A stretch of 64,000 nt of DNA. It comes from Mesorhabditis belari. Its lineage: Eukaryota; Nematoda; Chromadorea; Rhabditida; Rhabditidae. Of this stretch, positions 1 to 11,538 are shown piece by piece. Each line of letters opens with the position of its first letter. The stretch's first letter is position 1. Location of the stretch: positions 558,001 through 622,000 of the forward strand of contig CAUEEP010000733.1 of the NCBI GenBank assembly GCA_958450365.1, read 5' to 3'. The position numbers were made by a program, and so were the translations under genes. The notes beneath the pieces were generated by a model, which was given only the letters and a program-made list of their open reading frames with translations, was not told where the DNA came from and did not search any database.

Positions 1-834
1 CTTTTCCCGTTGATTTCTCATAAACTCTAAGATCCGATTGAAATCTTCGTTTGCCAAAAGATTAGCCGCTTCCAAAACAACAACAAAGTTAGGGTTCGTT
101 TTTGGAAAACGGTTTGAAATAATTTCTTGCAGTGTTTCTTTTAAAGTCTCCATTGGAAGGGAAAACTTCAAATGATTAAGTGCAGCCAATTCTAGAAATG
201 ATTTAATTGGGAGAGGTTGACGATTTAGTGTGACTGTCAATCGAGGACAAGTATTAAATGTTGTCTGAATAAAATGAGTCTTGAATTCAGTTGAAGACTC
301 TCGAGACTCGGTTATGCAGATTCGGCCCCGTTCGATCACTCGAAAAGAGGTGTGCTCAAGGAATTTCTGATATGTCGAGAGATCGGGCACGCCCATCCAC
401 AAAATGGCCACAGTTTTCAGATTTGAAAAACACTCTGCCAGCTTCTTCATCTCAATCAGATCTATTACTTGGGTTTTCGTTTTTCGAATTGATGCAAACT
501 TTAGATCTTTGCAATATGTGACTTTTGCAAACAAAGCTTGAGGTGGTAGCTGATGAAAAATATATTTTAATTCAAAATCTTTCACTTTCATCTCAATTTC
601 CAACGGTTTTGCGTGAACATCATGGTTTGGATCAAGTCGAAAAGTCAATTCTAAATAATCCAATTGTTTTTCGAAAGGCCCATTGACCAAAGAATATCTT
701 CGAAGCACTTTGTTTACTTTTGTCAATTTCAATTTCGTTTCCGGATCAACTTTCTCCAGAATTGCCAGGTTCAATTGGGCTGGAAAGCGGAGAAATGAGA
801 GCTTTTTCGGAGGCTCTGGTGAAATGGTGGTCAT
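1..834 (-). CDS. F-box-like family protein, 3' part cut by window edge
   Basis: A single open frame of 278 codons runs from an ATG at 834 to the left edge with no stop. The N-terminus (residues about 10-50) has the leucine/proline pattern of an F-box-like motif: a phenylalanine-proline pair, a hydrophobic helix ending ILEKVDPE, then TKVNKVLRRYSLVNGPF, and next a beta-rich stretch with YLELTFRL. The order LP/FP - L..I - VN..LR - NGPF recurs in six other copies in this window, so this is one local family. In nematodes such N-terminal motifs usually sit in substrate adaptors of SCF ubiquitin ligases with a variable C-terminal domain; that role is inferred here. No intron is needed, as in the other copies. 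It lies head to tail with the decayed copy at 1,491-2,063. Confidence 0.7.
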   Translation of the reverse strand, partial: MTTISPEPPKKLSFLRFPAQLNLAILEKVDPETKLKLTKVNKVLRRYSLVNGPFEKQLDYLELTFRLDPNHDVHAKPLEIEMKVKDFELKYIFHQLPPQALFAKVTYCKDLKFASIRKTKTQVIDLIEMKKLAECFSNLKTVAILWMGVPDLSTYQKFLEHTSFRVIERGRICITESRESSTEFKTHFIQTTFNTCPRLTVTLNRQPLPIKSFLELAALNHLKFSLPMETLKETLQEIISNRFPKTNPNFVVVLEAANLLANEDFNRILEFMRNQREK

Positions 835-1490
835 TGTTGAAAGAAATTATAGAAATATCGATGAAGAAATGAATTTTAAAAAAGTGTGTTGAAAGAAAAT
901 GGAATAATTGATAAGATTTTGATTGAGACACACAGTTTAAGACGGATTTCAAATCAACCGCCAGCCGTGGGTAGAAAAGTACGGTTGAAAGAGCGGGTTT
1001 TGCAAGAGTTGATAAGCAATTTGATAAGCAATAAGGGGATTTGATGGGATGATGAAATAGTCATAGGAAGGCCATGGTTGGCAATGAAGTGCAAAATGTT
1101 TGTTGAACTGTTCATCACTGTTTGTCAATCACTTGTTTAATGTTAAGTGTTCAAATCTGAAAGTTACGTAAATCCTAAAATGAAGCTCATTTAGATCGTG
1201 TTTTTTTGTCTATGTTTATGGGATAGGTTTATTTTAACACGTACACAAGAGCAGAATCAGTACGTAGCACAAACATGTACACAAACTCATAACAATATTG
1301 CATAGTTAACATTAGAACATAATAATTCAGAACAACAGTTGAAAGTATTGTAAACAGCCAAAGAATTAAAAGTAACTGTAAAATTTTACTTGCTAAGGCC
1401 ACAATAAGTTGAACCTATAAAATTTACGGTAAATTGTGAATAACTACTATACAATTGGTAGAATACAGTTGGTTTAAAAATCACGAACTA
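835..1490. other. intergenic stretch, nothing recognised
   Basis: AT-rich spacer between two minus-strand F-box-like copies. It presumably holds the promoter of the copy starting at 834, but no motif stands out. Confidence 0.5.
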
Positions 1491-2063
1491 TTACTCTTGA
1501 GCTTCCTCATACTTCACAAAGACTTGAACTTCATCCATGAATTGTTGAAAACTGTATCGGTCCATTTCGGCCCCTTGTTGAATGAGAGCCAAAAAGAAGA
1601 GAACATTCCATTGTAAATCTTTCATTCATTGTAAATCTTCTGCCGAAAACTGTAAGCACAATTGTTTCACCAGTGACCACGTTGATGTCTCGATTGAAAA
1701 TTGGTTCATGGGGTTCTGAAACACTGGCTCCCCATTCCCCTTGTTTGCCCAGAAATTCTGAAATCCGATCGAAATTTCGTTCTATTTTCGGATTGTCAAT
1801 GATCGAATCCCCAACCTTTATTTCAATTTCTAGAGGCTTTGCGAGAACCTCGTGGTTTGAAAGAAGTCGAAAAGTTAGCTCCAAATAATGCAATCATTTC
1901 CTGAAAGGTTCATTGATTAGAGGATAGTCTCGAAGGGATTGGTTTACTTTCGTAAAGGTTAATTTTTTTCCAGGATCAACTTTTCCAGAATTTCCAATTG
2001 TAATCCGATTGGAAACCGTGAAAATAAGAGTTTCTGTAGAGTTTCTGAGAGATCGGTGGCCAT
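1491..2063 (-). pseudogene. decayed F-box-like copy with internal deletion
   Basis: The N-terminus starts with an ATG at 2063 (MATDLSETLQKLLFSRFP) and matches the neighbour at 1-834: EILEK, VDPGKKLTFTKVNQSLRDY, EPFRK, then HYLELTFRL and LAKPLEIEIKV. Three breaks are visible: a one-base shift between EILEK and VDPG near 1,980; an in-frame TGA at 1,894-1,896 where the neighbour has a glutamine codon; and a further shift near 1,550, after which an acidic tail ending EEAQE and a TAA at 1,491-1,493 can be read in another frame. At about 190 codons it is half the length of intact copies, so the middle is deleted. Deletion plus several lesions makes true decay more likely than sequencing error. Confidence 0.75.
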
Positions 2064-2796
2064 TTTTGTGATCAATCAAAAAAAATGATAGGAACAGTTT
2101 AAATAAGTCAAGCTTTGATGAAAAAGTGACAAGAAGCAAAAGTAAAAGTTTCTAAAACATGGGCAATTTGGAAGGCTACCATAATTTTTCTTCAGATTTC
2201 CATGTCTGCTCTAATCAATTTGGATCCCATTCAATTAGCAGGTTTATTTCTCATCGAGTGAGATCATAAAAACTCCATGCCTTAAACATCTTATTCCCCT
2301 AACTTTATTTGATTTCCACTTGATCCTTCCTCATGGGTAAAACAAAGGGCTAAGATCGTTATGTATTGTATTTTACTTATATGATTTCAAATGCCGGTCA
2401 AACGCATACTTTTTACCATGGAAAGAAATTCTTTTTTAACCGCTTCTTAAGGTGAATTCTCATGGTTCTTGGCTCAAAGTCAGACAAATTCTCAAGCCCA
2501 CATCTTTGAAAGGCTTCATGGTTTCTGTTTCCAGATTCCATCTCAAAACATCTTTCAGTTTTTTACAATGAGTCAGCAATTCAATCAAAAACCCTTATCA
2601 CAAAGTTCACCATAGATTTTCCCGTCTCCGATTGCTTTCACTTTGAAAATATTGTGCAACAATCCTTTCCCAATCCCATCTACCGTAGCCGTTCTTTTCT
2701 GCAGTCTCACCAACTGCATATGACCACCCCTCAGCTATTCAAAATCCATCTTTTCACTGCCTTAGCCTTACCTAAATTCTGTCTTTCCCTACCTCA
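2064..2796. other. divergent spacer between F-box-like copies
   Basis: Lies between the decayed minus-strand copy and the intact plus-strand copy. C/T-rich tracts precede the start at 2,797. No further gene seen. Confidence 0.5.
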
Positions 2797-3954
2797 ATGG
2801 ATCCTAATCACTTAACATTTCCATCACTACCTCAGAATCTGAAAAATTCGATTATCAATCAAATCGATGTCACCGATGCTCTCAATTTACTTCAAGTTAA
2901 TCAAGAACTTCGAAAGAAAATTCTCTTGAAAGGACCTTTTCCAAAAAATGTTGAAGAAATTCGGCTAAATCCTCAGTATGAGAAAGAATTTCATCTCTAT
3001 GATGAAGAAGAACGAAATCTACCCTTTCCGAGATTCAAATTGGGAATTAGCACACGGGAATCCCACAGTTTTGTTTATGACTTTAAAATTCTTCATATCA
3101 AGAATCACAAAAAACTTCACATCTCCGGGAAAACGATTTGGTTGTTGGTGAAAAGGTTTGAAAACGTGAAATCAATGAAGATCACGTTGATTCGAAAGAT
3201 TCCGGATGATTGCAAAAATCGAGAATGGCTGCTAGGAGAATATAGAAAACTTTTGAAATTTCTACCAAGACCGCATTTTTTGGAGAGATTCGAGATTTCC
3301 TACAACTTTCAACTGACTAAGCTCGTCTTTGAGAATTTTGAGTCAAAAATTCTTGAGCTTTGTCATTTTCGTGTATTCATCGATAATGAAGATCGGCGAG
3401 AAGCTTACGGATATTTCATGGATTTTATGGGAAACGAAAAATTCGTCGACTGTAAAATATTGAAACTGAATCGACAAAGAGAGCCGAGTTGGGAAGCGCT
3501 GACAAAAACGAATGTTGAATTGCTGCTGTATGTGACAGACTTCGATCGTTTAGCTGAATATCTTCAAGTTTTATTTGACCAAGGAATTCCTAGCAAATTT
3601 CCGAATCGAGCTGCTGGTTTATTTGCAGAAAAGTTGAAATCAAAAGAATCAAAGAAAGTTTTCGATCAGTTTTTGAGAAAATTCCTCTCGTCGACACCTG
3701 GGCTAAAGAGAATGGGAGAATTTTCCAATAAAGCAAAGAATTTATTGGAGAACTTTCAAAGGTGGAATAAAAACTTGATTGATCTTGGTTTTCACAATAT
3801 TTCTTCTGTTGCTGATGGAGAATTTCTAGAAAATCACTTTTATCGGCAGAGAATCGATGAGGGAAAAGAATTGCACTGTGTTGTTTCCTATTTTGAATCA
3901 GTTATTGATAGTTCTTTTTATACGCAAGTTTTGTTAAAGTATGTTGATGAATAA
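2797..3954 (+). CDS. F-box-like family protein, intact, single exon
   Basis: An intact frame of 385 residues with no intron. The start MDPNHLTF is followed at residues 8-50 by the family motif: LPQNLKNSIINQID, then LQVNQELRKKILLKGPF and an EEIRLN strand. The remainder alternates charged helices with hydrophobic strands; conserved landmarks shared with the copy at 35,317 are a KTIWLLVK segment near residue 110, a FLPR segment near 150 and an FVDCK/FTNCR segment near 210. No transmembrane segment or signal peptide. The N-terminus suggests an adaptor for SCF-type ubiquitin ligases with a C-terminal recognition part like the FTH/DUF38 region of nematode F-box proteins; this is inferred from pattern only. 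Confidence 0.75.
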   Translation: MDPNHLTFPSLPQNLKNSIINQIDVTDALNLLQVNQELRKKILLKGPFPKNVEEIRLNPQYEKEFHLYDEEERNLPFPRFKLGISTRESHSFVYDFKILHIKNHKKLHISGKTIWLLVKRFENVKSMKITLIRKIPDDCKNREWLLGEYRKLLKFLPRPHFLERFEISYNFQLTKLVFENFESKILELCHFRVFIDNEDRREAYGYFMDFMGNEKFVDCKILKLNRQREPSWEALTKTNVELLLYVTDFDRLAEYLQVLFDQGIPSKFPNRAAGLFAEKLKSKESKKVFDQFLRKFLSSTPGLKRMGEFSNKAKNLLENFQRWNKNLIDLGFHNISSVADGEFLENHFYRQRIDEGKELHCVVSYFESVIDSSFYTQVLLKYVDE

Positions 3955-4786
3955 AAGTTGTTGAAATGTTATTTGATTGAAAAAAAGAAATTGCATAAAA
4001 TGAATGTGATTTTAAAATTGTTGAGTACAGATAAAAATGGATCAAATCACTTGCCTTTACAAATTACAACGCACTTACACTACCGTAGCTCAATGGTTAC
4101 AGTAATCCAAGAGCAGTTGGTGCCGTAGCTTCAAAGAATAACACGCTAGGAAGCACGAAATTCTATAAAAGATCAGATCTATGGTAAGATTAGGGCCAGA
4201 AGCTCTATAAATTGCTTTAAATCTTGAAGATCACATAAGTTTAAACAGTTATAACCTACCTATTCGCTAGTCCTTCAGTATTCAAAAACAAGGAAAACTA
4301 TTGATTGACAGCTTGCCTTTGCAATGCTCACTATTCCAAAACACACTCAAATCAAGATTTCAGGTTTGTTTTCGATCTTTTTTACGATCAAATAACGCTA
4401 ACGGCTAACGAGAACATAGTGCTTTTTCGGTTCCTTTTCGAAAAATGTTGACCCTTGTTCATTTCAAAATAAAATCTGAATGCTTTTTGCTTAACTTCTT
4501 ACGCAAACAGTGCCTTTTCAATTTCACTTGCAGACTTTTAAGGAACTCAAAGCGTTGATCCATATCGCAAGGATGACCCGGGAAATCATGAGAGAAAAAG
4601 GGAAATCTGCGGCTTTTTGAGATTCAAATCTATTGAGAGCGCGAAAATTTCTTAGGTAGATTTTTTAAATTCAATTGCATAGAAAAACTTAAATTTTGAA
4701 GTTTACCAAAAAAAGCTGACTAATTTTTGTCCTTCAACTGTTTTATTTGATCTTAAAATTTTTCGATCTAAAAAGCTTCACTTTAG
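3955..4786. other. intergenic stretch, nothing recognised
   Basis: AT-rich spacer between the F-box-like gene and the GT31 gene. I see no open frame with family character, RNA gene or strong repeat. Confidence 0.5.
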
Positions 4787-6725
4787 ATGCGTTATTTGTA
4801 TCTTTTAATCCTCTTCACAGCTGTTTTAATGATGTTGACGACGATGGTGAGAAGATGGGAAACAGAGGCAAGAATGAAAAGGAAAGAAATTAATGGAGAG
4901 ATTGAAAGGCACTGGGTCAGTTACTTTTTTGGATTTGATTTTTTGCTCATAAAAAAGCTTTCAGCGTTACAAACCCACTGGTTTCACGATTACTCCGAAA
5001 GATGCTTGTCCACAAAGTGTTGAGGTAAAGTGAAAGCTTATACTTGATCAGCATTTTTTTCAACTTCAAATAATTAAGGTACTGCTCGTTGTATCATCTG
5101 GTATGACTCATCAACAACGAAGGGCGTTGATTAGACAAACCTACGGCAAGAAACAGTGGCAGAAACAGGTGAAAAGAATCAAAAAGTTCTGAATGGATTA
5201 GCTTTCAGTTCAACTATCGCGTAATCTTTGTTGTTGGTCGAAGTTTGCAAGAAGATGACGAAGAAATATTGAAAGAAGAAGCGAGAATGAATGGCGATAT
5301 TTTGCAGGCGAATTTTGTCGATGGATACAGGATGAACACGGTGAAGGTGAGGCGAAGTCGAGCTTAGAGCTGGCTTTCAAAATGATACCCGTCAATTTTT
5401 GAAAGGACTACTTTCTGTAATGTATTTTTATATGTTAAATGTTATCTTAATAAGAAATTGCATTTTCCATTCGTTCCCTCCAATCCATTCACTACATTGC
5501 TTCCTTTTCAAGACAACTTTATGAGCAACAAATTTATACCAGAATTTATACCATTTAACTGGATACAGAACGGGATAGTTTCTCATGTTTTTTTTACAAT
5601 TTTGTCTCTACAGATTTCTTTTCAGTTTCTCAACTGGATGCGCTACGTTCACGACGAGTGTCCAAAGATCAAATTGGTCTTGAAATTAGATGGTGAGTGA
5701 AATTATAGACAGTCTTATCTGTCAAACGTAAATTTTCTTTGATATTTTTCAGATGATATCTTGGTAAACATTCCCTGGTTTTTCGATGACGTGCAAAGTG
5801 GAAAAATCTCTAGAAATAATACGTTGACTTGTCGAAAATTCAATGATGCTGTGACAAGGGATAAGAAGTCCCCCTTGGTAATTTGTTTGGAATTAAAATT
5901 TTAGAATCACTAACTTCTCACATTCAGGTACGTCTCAAGAGCCGCTCATCCGTCGAATCAATGGGAAACCTACTGCTCTGGACCGGCTATGATTTTGGTA
6001 AGCAATCAAATTTTGATGATCAACAAAGTTGGTAAATACATTCCAGGAAAACTTATAAATTCAATCCAAATAATTTCTTTCAGTCAACCGATCTGTTCTC
6101 GAGGTTGATCACACGAATCGAATCAAAAGAACACTACAATTCGGTGAGTTTCACTTGAGCTAGATTTTCTATTTTGACTTAAACTGAAACTTTAAGCTAT
6201 CTGATCCAAATGTAGTTTAAATTCTTTCAAGCATTACATTTTATTATATTGTCAAAGATCAGTTTTTTAGGTCGACGATGCTTTTATCACCGGACAAATC
6301 GCTAAAGAGGTTCACGCTAAACACGATTTTGAGCTCTACAAAGACAGGTGAGTTATTTGGACTAGATATTGTTCAATATTCAAATCCAACCTTGTTTCAG
6401 TTGTTTCTGGAATGGTCTCCCAGAATATGATGGAAAAATCGATAAACCGATGCTTAGTGGGGGCGCGATTTTTGGTGGGATTTGAGATCAATGAAAGATT
6501 CGTTCAAAAGTTGAATAGTCTTTTAAATATAACACTTGCCTGTGAGATTTAAATATTGAAAAATTCTTTGTTGTTATTGAAAATAGTTTAGGCGAATATC
6601 GTTCATCGAGTGGAATGCGAAGAGTTTGGGAGCAATTGTTGATCATGAATGGAGCTATCACCGATCCACCGGATCATCTACCCAAGTCTTTCAAAGAGAG
6701 ACCAAGTCGGAATGATGTTATTTAA
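4787..6725 (+). CDS. GT31 beta-1,3-galactosyltransferase-like, 11 exons
   Basis: Exons read by eye: 4787-4915, 4965-5024, 5079-5168, 5209-5346, 5614-5692, 5753-5877, 5928-5997, 6084-6143, 6271-6347, 6401-6474, 6592-6725. Residues 4-20 form a signal-anchor TM segment, as in type II Golgi glycosyltransferases. Family marks in order: VLLVVSS, RRALIRQTYG (the R-x-x-I-R-x-T-W/Y-G motif), FVVGRS, the metal-binding triplet in KLDDDILVNIPWF (split by an intron inside the second Asp codon), YVS and YCSGPAMILSTDL, and VDDAFITG in place of the usual EDV-ITG. It should transfer a hexose from a UDP-sugar to glycans in the Golgi; acceptor unknown. Oddity: exon 6 reads SPL, but exon 7 needs a frame one base off. 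A run of five C at 5,870-5,874 in place of four would restore the canonical W-Y-V-S junction. Confidence 0.85.
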
Positions 6726-7077
6726 TCATGATGTAACTAGATTTTATGACTAATTTTGCATTACTGTAGCTTTTATTGTAGTCATAGTTGCAGTAAACAC
6801 TCATCAGTAAACCGGTAAGAATACATGTTTATTGGCGATTTTTTTGCTGTAATCGTTTCCAGTGTGATTACGGGCATAATATTCTGTATTCTTGTTAACT
6901 AAAAATGAAAACCTTCAAGAACTTGAAAGCTTTCAAAGCCTTTAGCATAAAATTTTCATTTTTCCGGCGTTTACAGCTGATAACAGTTTATAATCCCATG
7001 AAGATAAGGCGTAAGTCAATTTTTTTTCTGAAAATTCGTTTTCCACAACTCATTGCAAACTATTTTGCATCTCCAAC
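6726..7077. other. spacer between GT31 and broken F-box-like copy
   Basis: AT-rich sequence with no gene seen; it should hold the GT31 polyadenylation region. Confidence 0.4.
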
Positions 7078-8351
7078 ATGCCCATTCCTTCACATTTCCG
7101 ATTTCCCACTCTTCCCGAAGAGCTGAAAGATGTGGTTGTCGATTTTTGCAATCCTTGTATGTCAGGTTTCATGACCCATGCCAATCACGAGCTCCAGAAT
7201 CTCATCTTGAAAAATGGAGGATTCTGCAAGAACATTACCGAAATCGAGCTCATTTTTGAAAATTCAATCGTGCAAAATGAGTGGTGCCCAAAAATGAGAA
7301 CTTATTTGCCGTATTTACGTGTGAGAGCCCACTTTGAGTGCCCGAATTGTGATGGCACTTTCACTGCATCAATCACCGAGAACTTGTTCACTCCGGAACC
7401 ATTCCACCGAAACAATTGGATTTCAGTACCAACAAAGAAACCATTTCTCGTCTTCTTCAAAGCAACTTCGTTTTTGCAAAACCGTGCGAATCACGCTAAA
7501 AGAAATGCCGCCATGTACACTCAAAACGTATGCTCATTTCTTGAAAAATCTCTTTGGAGAAGACCAAATTTTCTCAAAACTTCGATACATTGCAAACTTG
7601 CATCTAGATCTTATCGGTCATCGGTCATTGTTGGAAATCATTTTGAAAAGTTTTTCCCCAAAGCCGTTAAACATTTGCATCTTAAATATGAGACAGTTGT
7701 GGCTAAGCAAGGAGACTGAATCGATAGAAGAATCATTGGGGAAATTCATCGAGAAAAATGAAATCAAAAAATGTCGAGTTTTCAGCACATCAAATTATCA
7801 CTTGCTTCGACCTTTTGTGTTAAAAGATATTAAACCAAAAGTCTTGATTGCTCGTTCGGATCAATGCATGGGTTTCATCGATGGAGTTGTGCGTTTCTGG
7901 CACAACGTTGTCCAAAAAAGCCCAAACATCTCATTAATTCTAAACGCTAAACATGAGGCAACAGTTGAAAACTTTCATGAAAGATTCTTTGTAAATGCGA
8001 CGAATCATTTCTTGAACAATCTCAATATTGATCGAAAAGATATCCTCTCAGCAATCAGCCCGGAAATGGAAACCTTTTTGGAAGTTTTTCACGAAAACAG
8101 TTCATGAGACTTATGACGGGGAATTCCTTGGCAAAATTCCTGCAGAAAATTTTCGATTTCCATCAAATAGTCTCGAAGAGTTTCTACGTGATCAGAAAAT
8201 GAAAATTTTTGTAAGAAAAGAATTCCTCGATGGTCGCCCAACGTTTTTTCTTTTCACCTTGGAAGCAACCGGGGCAAACACTTGCGATCTTCGATGCTGG
8301 ATTAAAACGTTAGACCATTGTCAGCCATCTTTGTCATTTTGCATTGGTTAA
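7078..8351 (+). pseudogene. F-box-like copy broken by several frameshifts
   Basis: Starts MPIPSHFRFPTLPEELKD with the family motif and continues through ITEIELIFEN in one frame. Homology to intact copies then moves between frames: a short stretch ETISRLLQSN in a second frame (near 7,440), then KTVRITLKEM and about 190 residues in a third frame ending at a TGA at 8,105, and finally YDGEFLGKIPAENF up to a TAA at 8,349. That last part matches the tail (DGEFLENHF) of the copy at 2,797. At least three one- or two-base shifts are needed, and intact members have no introns, so splicing is not a good explanation. The length is full, so decay is recent or partly due to consensus errors. Confidence 0.7.
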
Positions 8352-8906
8352 ATTTCGACAAACATTTTAGCCTTTTTTGTGTTATTTCAAACATCTGAAT
8401 CTATACAAAAGCGTTTGCCTGTAAATGGCCTTGCAACCCAATTCTAGCCCCTTTAACACACTATCAGATTTTCAATCGCATCACTTTGTATTGATGACTT
8501 GGATAAATCAGAAAAGCATATTGTAAAATGCATTAAAAATAAAGCTAAACATTTCGAAAGGGTTTTCAAAACTCCACACACACCGCCAACATTTTTGCTA
8601 TACATTGTCAGCCATCTTTGTCAGTCAAAGTGTCCCCCTTTTGTCCCCGTGGGCCGGGGGAACATTATCCCCCTCTTTGTCCCCCTGGAAGTTTTTTCAA
8701 CTTTTTTTTGTTATAAAGCGTAATTTTTTTTGTAACAATTTTTTGTAACTATCCAAAAATAGTTCCTAGTTTCTGGCGAACGAAATGCAAAACATTTGCA
8801 ACATTTTAAGTGAAAAGAACTCAACTGAAATCAGCTCAAAGGCAAAGAAAAGATTTCAATCAATATCAACACTTGTAGTTTCAGCATCCATATCGTCTTC
8901 CTCTCT
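8352..8906. other. spacer with C-rich stretch
   Basis: Contains an imperfect repeat of a C-rich motif (GTCCCCCTTTTGTCCCC and a second copy about 30 bp on) near 8,630-8,690. No gene seen. Confidence 0.4.
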
Positions 8907-10191
8907 TCACTTTGATCGAAGAGTGACGAGTTTGCAAGCGGAAACGATGGAATCAAAGTGGGCATCTTCGAAAAGCTCCTCGGCAAACTCCAGAGTATAA
9001 CGGCTCGGGGAAAACCTAAAGCACAAAACAGAGTAAAAAATAGATAAGGAAAAGAAACCTACCTTCTAGTGACATCGCCTTGACCAGCATCATGAACAGT
9101 GATCATGAACATGAATCCACTAATGAGGGCAGTAGTCGTCCTCTTCATTTGTTGCCAAAGATGACTCCCAAGCGACCCAAAAACAGAAATCTTCCAATAC
9201 TTAAAACAAAAATTGACCTGAACCAACGTTTAACAGAAACGGACGAGCCGGGAACACAGCACCACTTCGTGCCAAAAACGAAAAGAACAGGAAGCGCGTC
9301 CTTGTGCATCAACCAGAAGTGCGGAAGGGAAACGTGCGATGCAAGTCTTGATTTCACCAGTGACTTATAAGTTGCCAACTAAAAGATAGTTTACTCAACA
9401 ATACAACTAAAACACTTACTTGAGTGGAAATAGCTGGTGTTGGGACCGAATCCAAGAACTTCCATTTGAAAAAGAGACAAAGCTCCTCCGCGTGTAGTAG
9501 CGCTTTGTGCACCTAAACTTCTACTTTAGAAAAACACAAAATGAACCAACACAGCTGCTTCCTTTCCAACGTTTGCTTTGGCAACTAAACGTTGAACCGG
9601 AGTCAAACATGACAACGTGTTTGGATTGAGATATGAGGCCATTTCAAGAGGTTCATATCGAAAGGTATCTCCCAATACTCGTCAAGATAACGCTCTGCAG
9701 ACATGTGGAAGGGGGCCAGTTGAGAACACGTGGCAAGACTGCCTAATGCAAAATGAAAATATTTTAAAATGGCAAAAAGCCTCTGAAGCCACTGCTCGCC
9801 CCACTTGAACAAGGGAACCACAAGACTGGCGTGACAATCTTCTGCAGAGCTGAATCAAAATTGGTTTTAACCTGGCAAACTATCAACGTACCATTTCCGC
9901 CATGTACTTTGTGACGGAAAGGAATCATCTTAGAGCGATGAATCGAAGTAAGGAGTCGTCATCAAGCATGGAGTCATCATCAATTTGTTGATAACCTGAT
10001 GCTAAACAGCACAACATGATTATTCAAAACGAAAAACTTACTTGATCAAGAAAATTACACAACATCGCGAATCTTCCTTCAAAATGAGGCGAAATATTAT
10101 CGTAGACACATCCTGATTTTTGACTGTAGCTGATGTGGGGGCAGTGACGGCAAAATCGACGCTCTCCTTGCAAAAATGACATTTTCGCCAT
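8907..10191 (-). pseudogene. decayed multi-exon gene, family not recognised
   Basis: On the minus strand, exon-like pieces with good splice sites can be read from an ATG at 10,191 (MAKMSFLQGERRFCRHC; GRFAMLCNFLDQ) to a TGA at 8,907. Readable pieces: YQQIDDDSMLDDDSLLRF, IPFRHKVHGGNG, EDCHASLVVPLFKWGEQ, EPLEMASYLNPNTLSC followed by LTPVQRLVAKANVGKE, TTRGGALSLFQMEVLG, WKISVFGSLGSHLWQQ, and SRYTLEFAEELFEDAHF. Frames change inside exons at least twice (near 9,930 and 9,665). Introns of 35-60 bp remain, so this is not a processed copy. I do not recognise the family. It could be a genuine gene damaged by consensus errors, since neighbours show similar one-base breaks. Confidence 0.5.
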
Positions 10192-10825
10192 GTGCCTAAC
10201 TACCTAGAAACACGATTTTTGCAGGTAAAGTTTTAACCTCAATCAAAGAGCAAAAATGATCAAAAACTTGCATTTTCCCTTTGCAAATGTTTGTGCGCGG
10301 GTCGACTTTGTGTGTCCCAGCGGGACAGTGGCACATCTGGCTTATCGACATTTTTTGCAACTCCAAAAAGAAAAACAGCCAAAAATGTGAAAAGAAATCG
10401 AAAAGCTCTGAAAAAATGCAAAAAACGGAGAGCAAAAAACGCCGAAAAGGTTCTAAACCTCTTCGGCTAGCCGATATGGTTTAAAAATTTTTCGGCTAGC
10501 CGAGAAAATTCAAACCTTTTCGGCTACGACATATACATCAATAAGAATATTTACGCACTGACTTATAGCAAGAAAATAAGTATTCAGCTTTGACGCTGAT
10601 TTACGGTAAGTACGGTGGATTACGGTATTTCCTCGACTTCGGCTCTTAATTTTTTCGCATTCACTTTCGCGGTCAAACCCGCCACGAGCGCGCATTTTGG
10701 AGCCCTGAAACTCGGCTTAAAGCGCCTTTTCCCAAGCTCTCGTTGTGTTTTTTGGAGTCTACGCATAAAACTGCCCCAGAAAAAGTGGTTTTGAAGAAAA
10801 AAATCGTGCCCCCCCCCAACTAGGC
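10192..10825. other. spacer with CGGCTAGCCG palindromes
   Basis: Between about 10,440 and 10,530 the 10-bp palindrome CGGCTAGCCG occurs twice within a larger fold-back of CTTTTCGGCTA arms. A run of nine C follows at 10,809-10,817. No gene seen. Confidence 0.5.
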
Positions 10826-11411
10826 TAGTACCGGAACTTCTGCTGCGGGAACGAGCCATCGGAGAACATGGAACAATGCCGATTACGCCCAACTGGCCGC
10901 CCGAAGAGCAGTTTTTGGAGGAAGCCGAGAAGAAAGAAGCGAAAGTGAAACGCGACATCATGAAGGCTCGCGACTACAAAGTCGATTTGGAGTCGAAGTT
11001 GGCCGTAGTGTTATCAACAAAGCGACACCATCGGCCGAGTCGGGATGATACTACTGCGATGTGTGCGATTCCCTAGTCAAGGACTCGATCAACTTCTTGG
11101 ATCACATAAACGGCAAGAATCATCAACGCAATATGGGAATGAACATGAAAATGAAGCGAAGCACCCTCGACGATGTGAAGTCGCACTTTGAGTTCAAGAA
11201 GCAAGAGATGATAATGAAGAAGAAAGAGACCGAAATCGAAGAAACTTCGGAGGAATTGAAAGAGGAAGAGGCTCGTATGGCCGGCTACAAGAAATCGAAG
11301 TCGGGCGAAAGGAAGCGAAAGCATGGGGAGGAAGAAAAGGATGGCGAGTTAGATCCTGAAATGGCAGCAATGATGGGATTTGGTGGATTCGGATCTTCAA
11401 AAAAGAAATAA
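10826..11411 (+). pseudogene. ZMAT2/Snu23-like zinc-finger protein, damaged intronless copy
   Basis: Matches the spliceosomal U4/U6.U5 tri-snRNP protein ZMAT2/Snu23 in order: HRRTWNNADYAQLAARRA, then RDYKVDLESKL, then SVINKATPSAESG, then the U1-type C2H2 finger [19 protein letters not shown] with its histidines in [10 protein letters not shown], a lysine/glutamate-rich helix, and the tail [12 protein letters not shown] ending at TAA 11,409. Lesions: a one-base gain near 10,912, a one-base loss near 11,000, and an in-frame TGA at 11,047-11,049 just before the finger. No intron is present. From 11,061 the frame is open for 116 codons. It may be a retrocopy, or a live gene spoiled by consensus errors: the spacing to the next gene is operon-like. 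No ATG for a full-length start was found. Confidence 0.65.
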
Positions 11412-11514
11412 TATGTATGCCTTATCTTTCGAATTGAAATTGCTTGTTCTTTGTCTTTTATTGTCTTGTTCTTTTGTCTTCTTTTCTGATTTAAAATCGA
11501 TCATTTATTTAATT

Positions 11515-11538
11515 GTCCCAAATAAACTTTTATAGAAG
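11515..11538 (+). promoter_or_regulatory. polyadenylation signal plus trans-splice-like acceptor
   Basis: AATAAA, then CTTTTATAG, then three bases and the ATG of the chromodomain gene. A 3'-end signal directly followed by an acceptor, about 110 bp past the ZMAT2 stop, is the layout of nematode operon junctions. Confidence 0.5.

Noticed and set aside
11073..11400. Minus-strand frames opposite the zinc-finger gene
   Set aside because: Shadows of the lysine/glutamate-rich ZMAT2 coding sequence.
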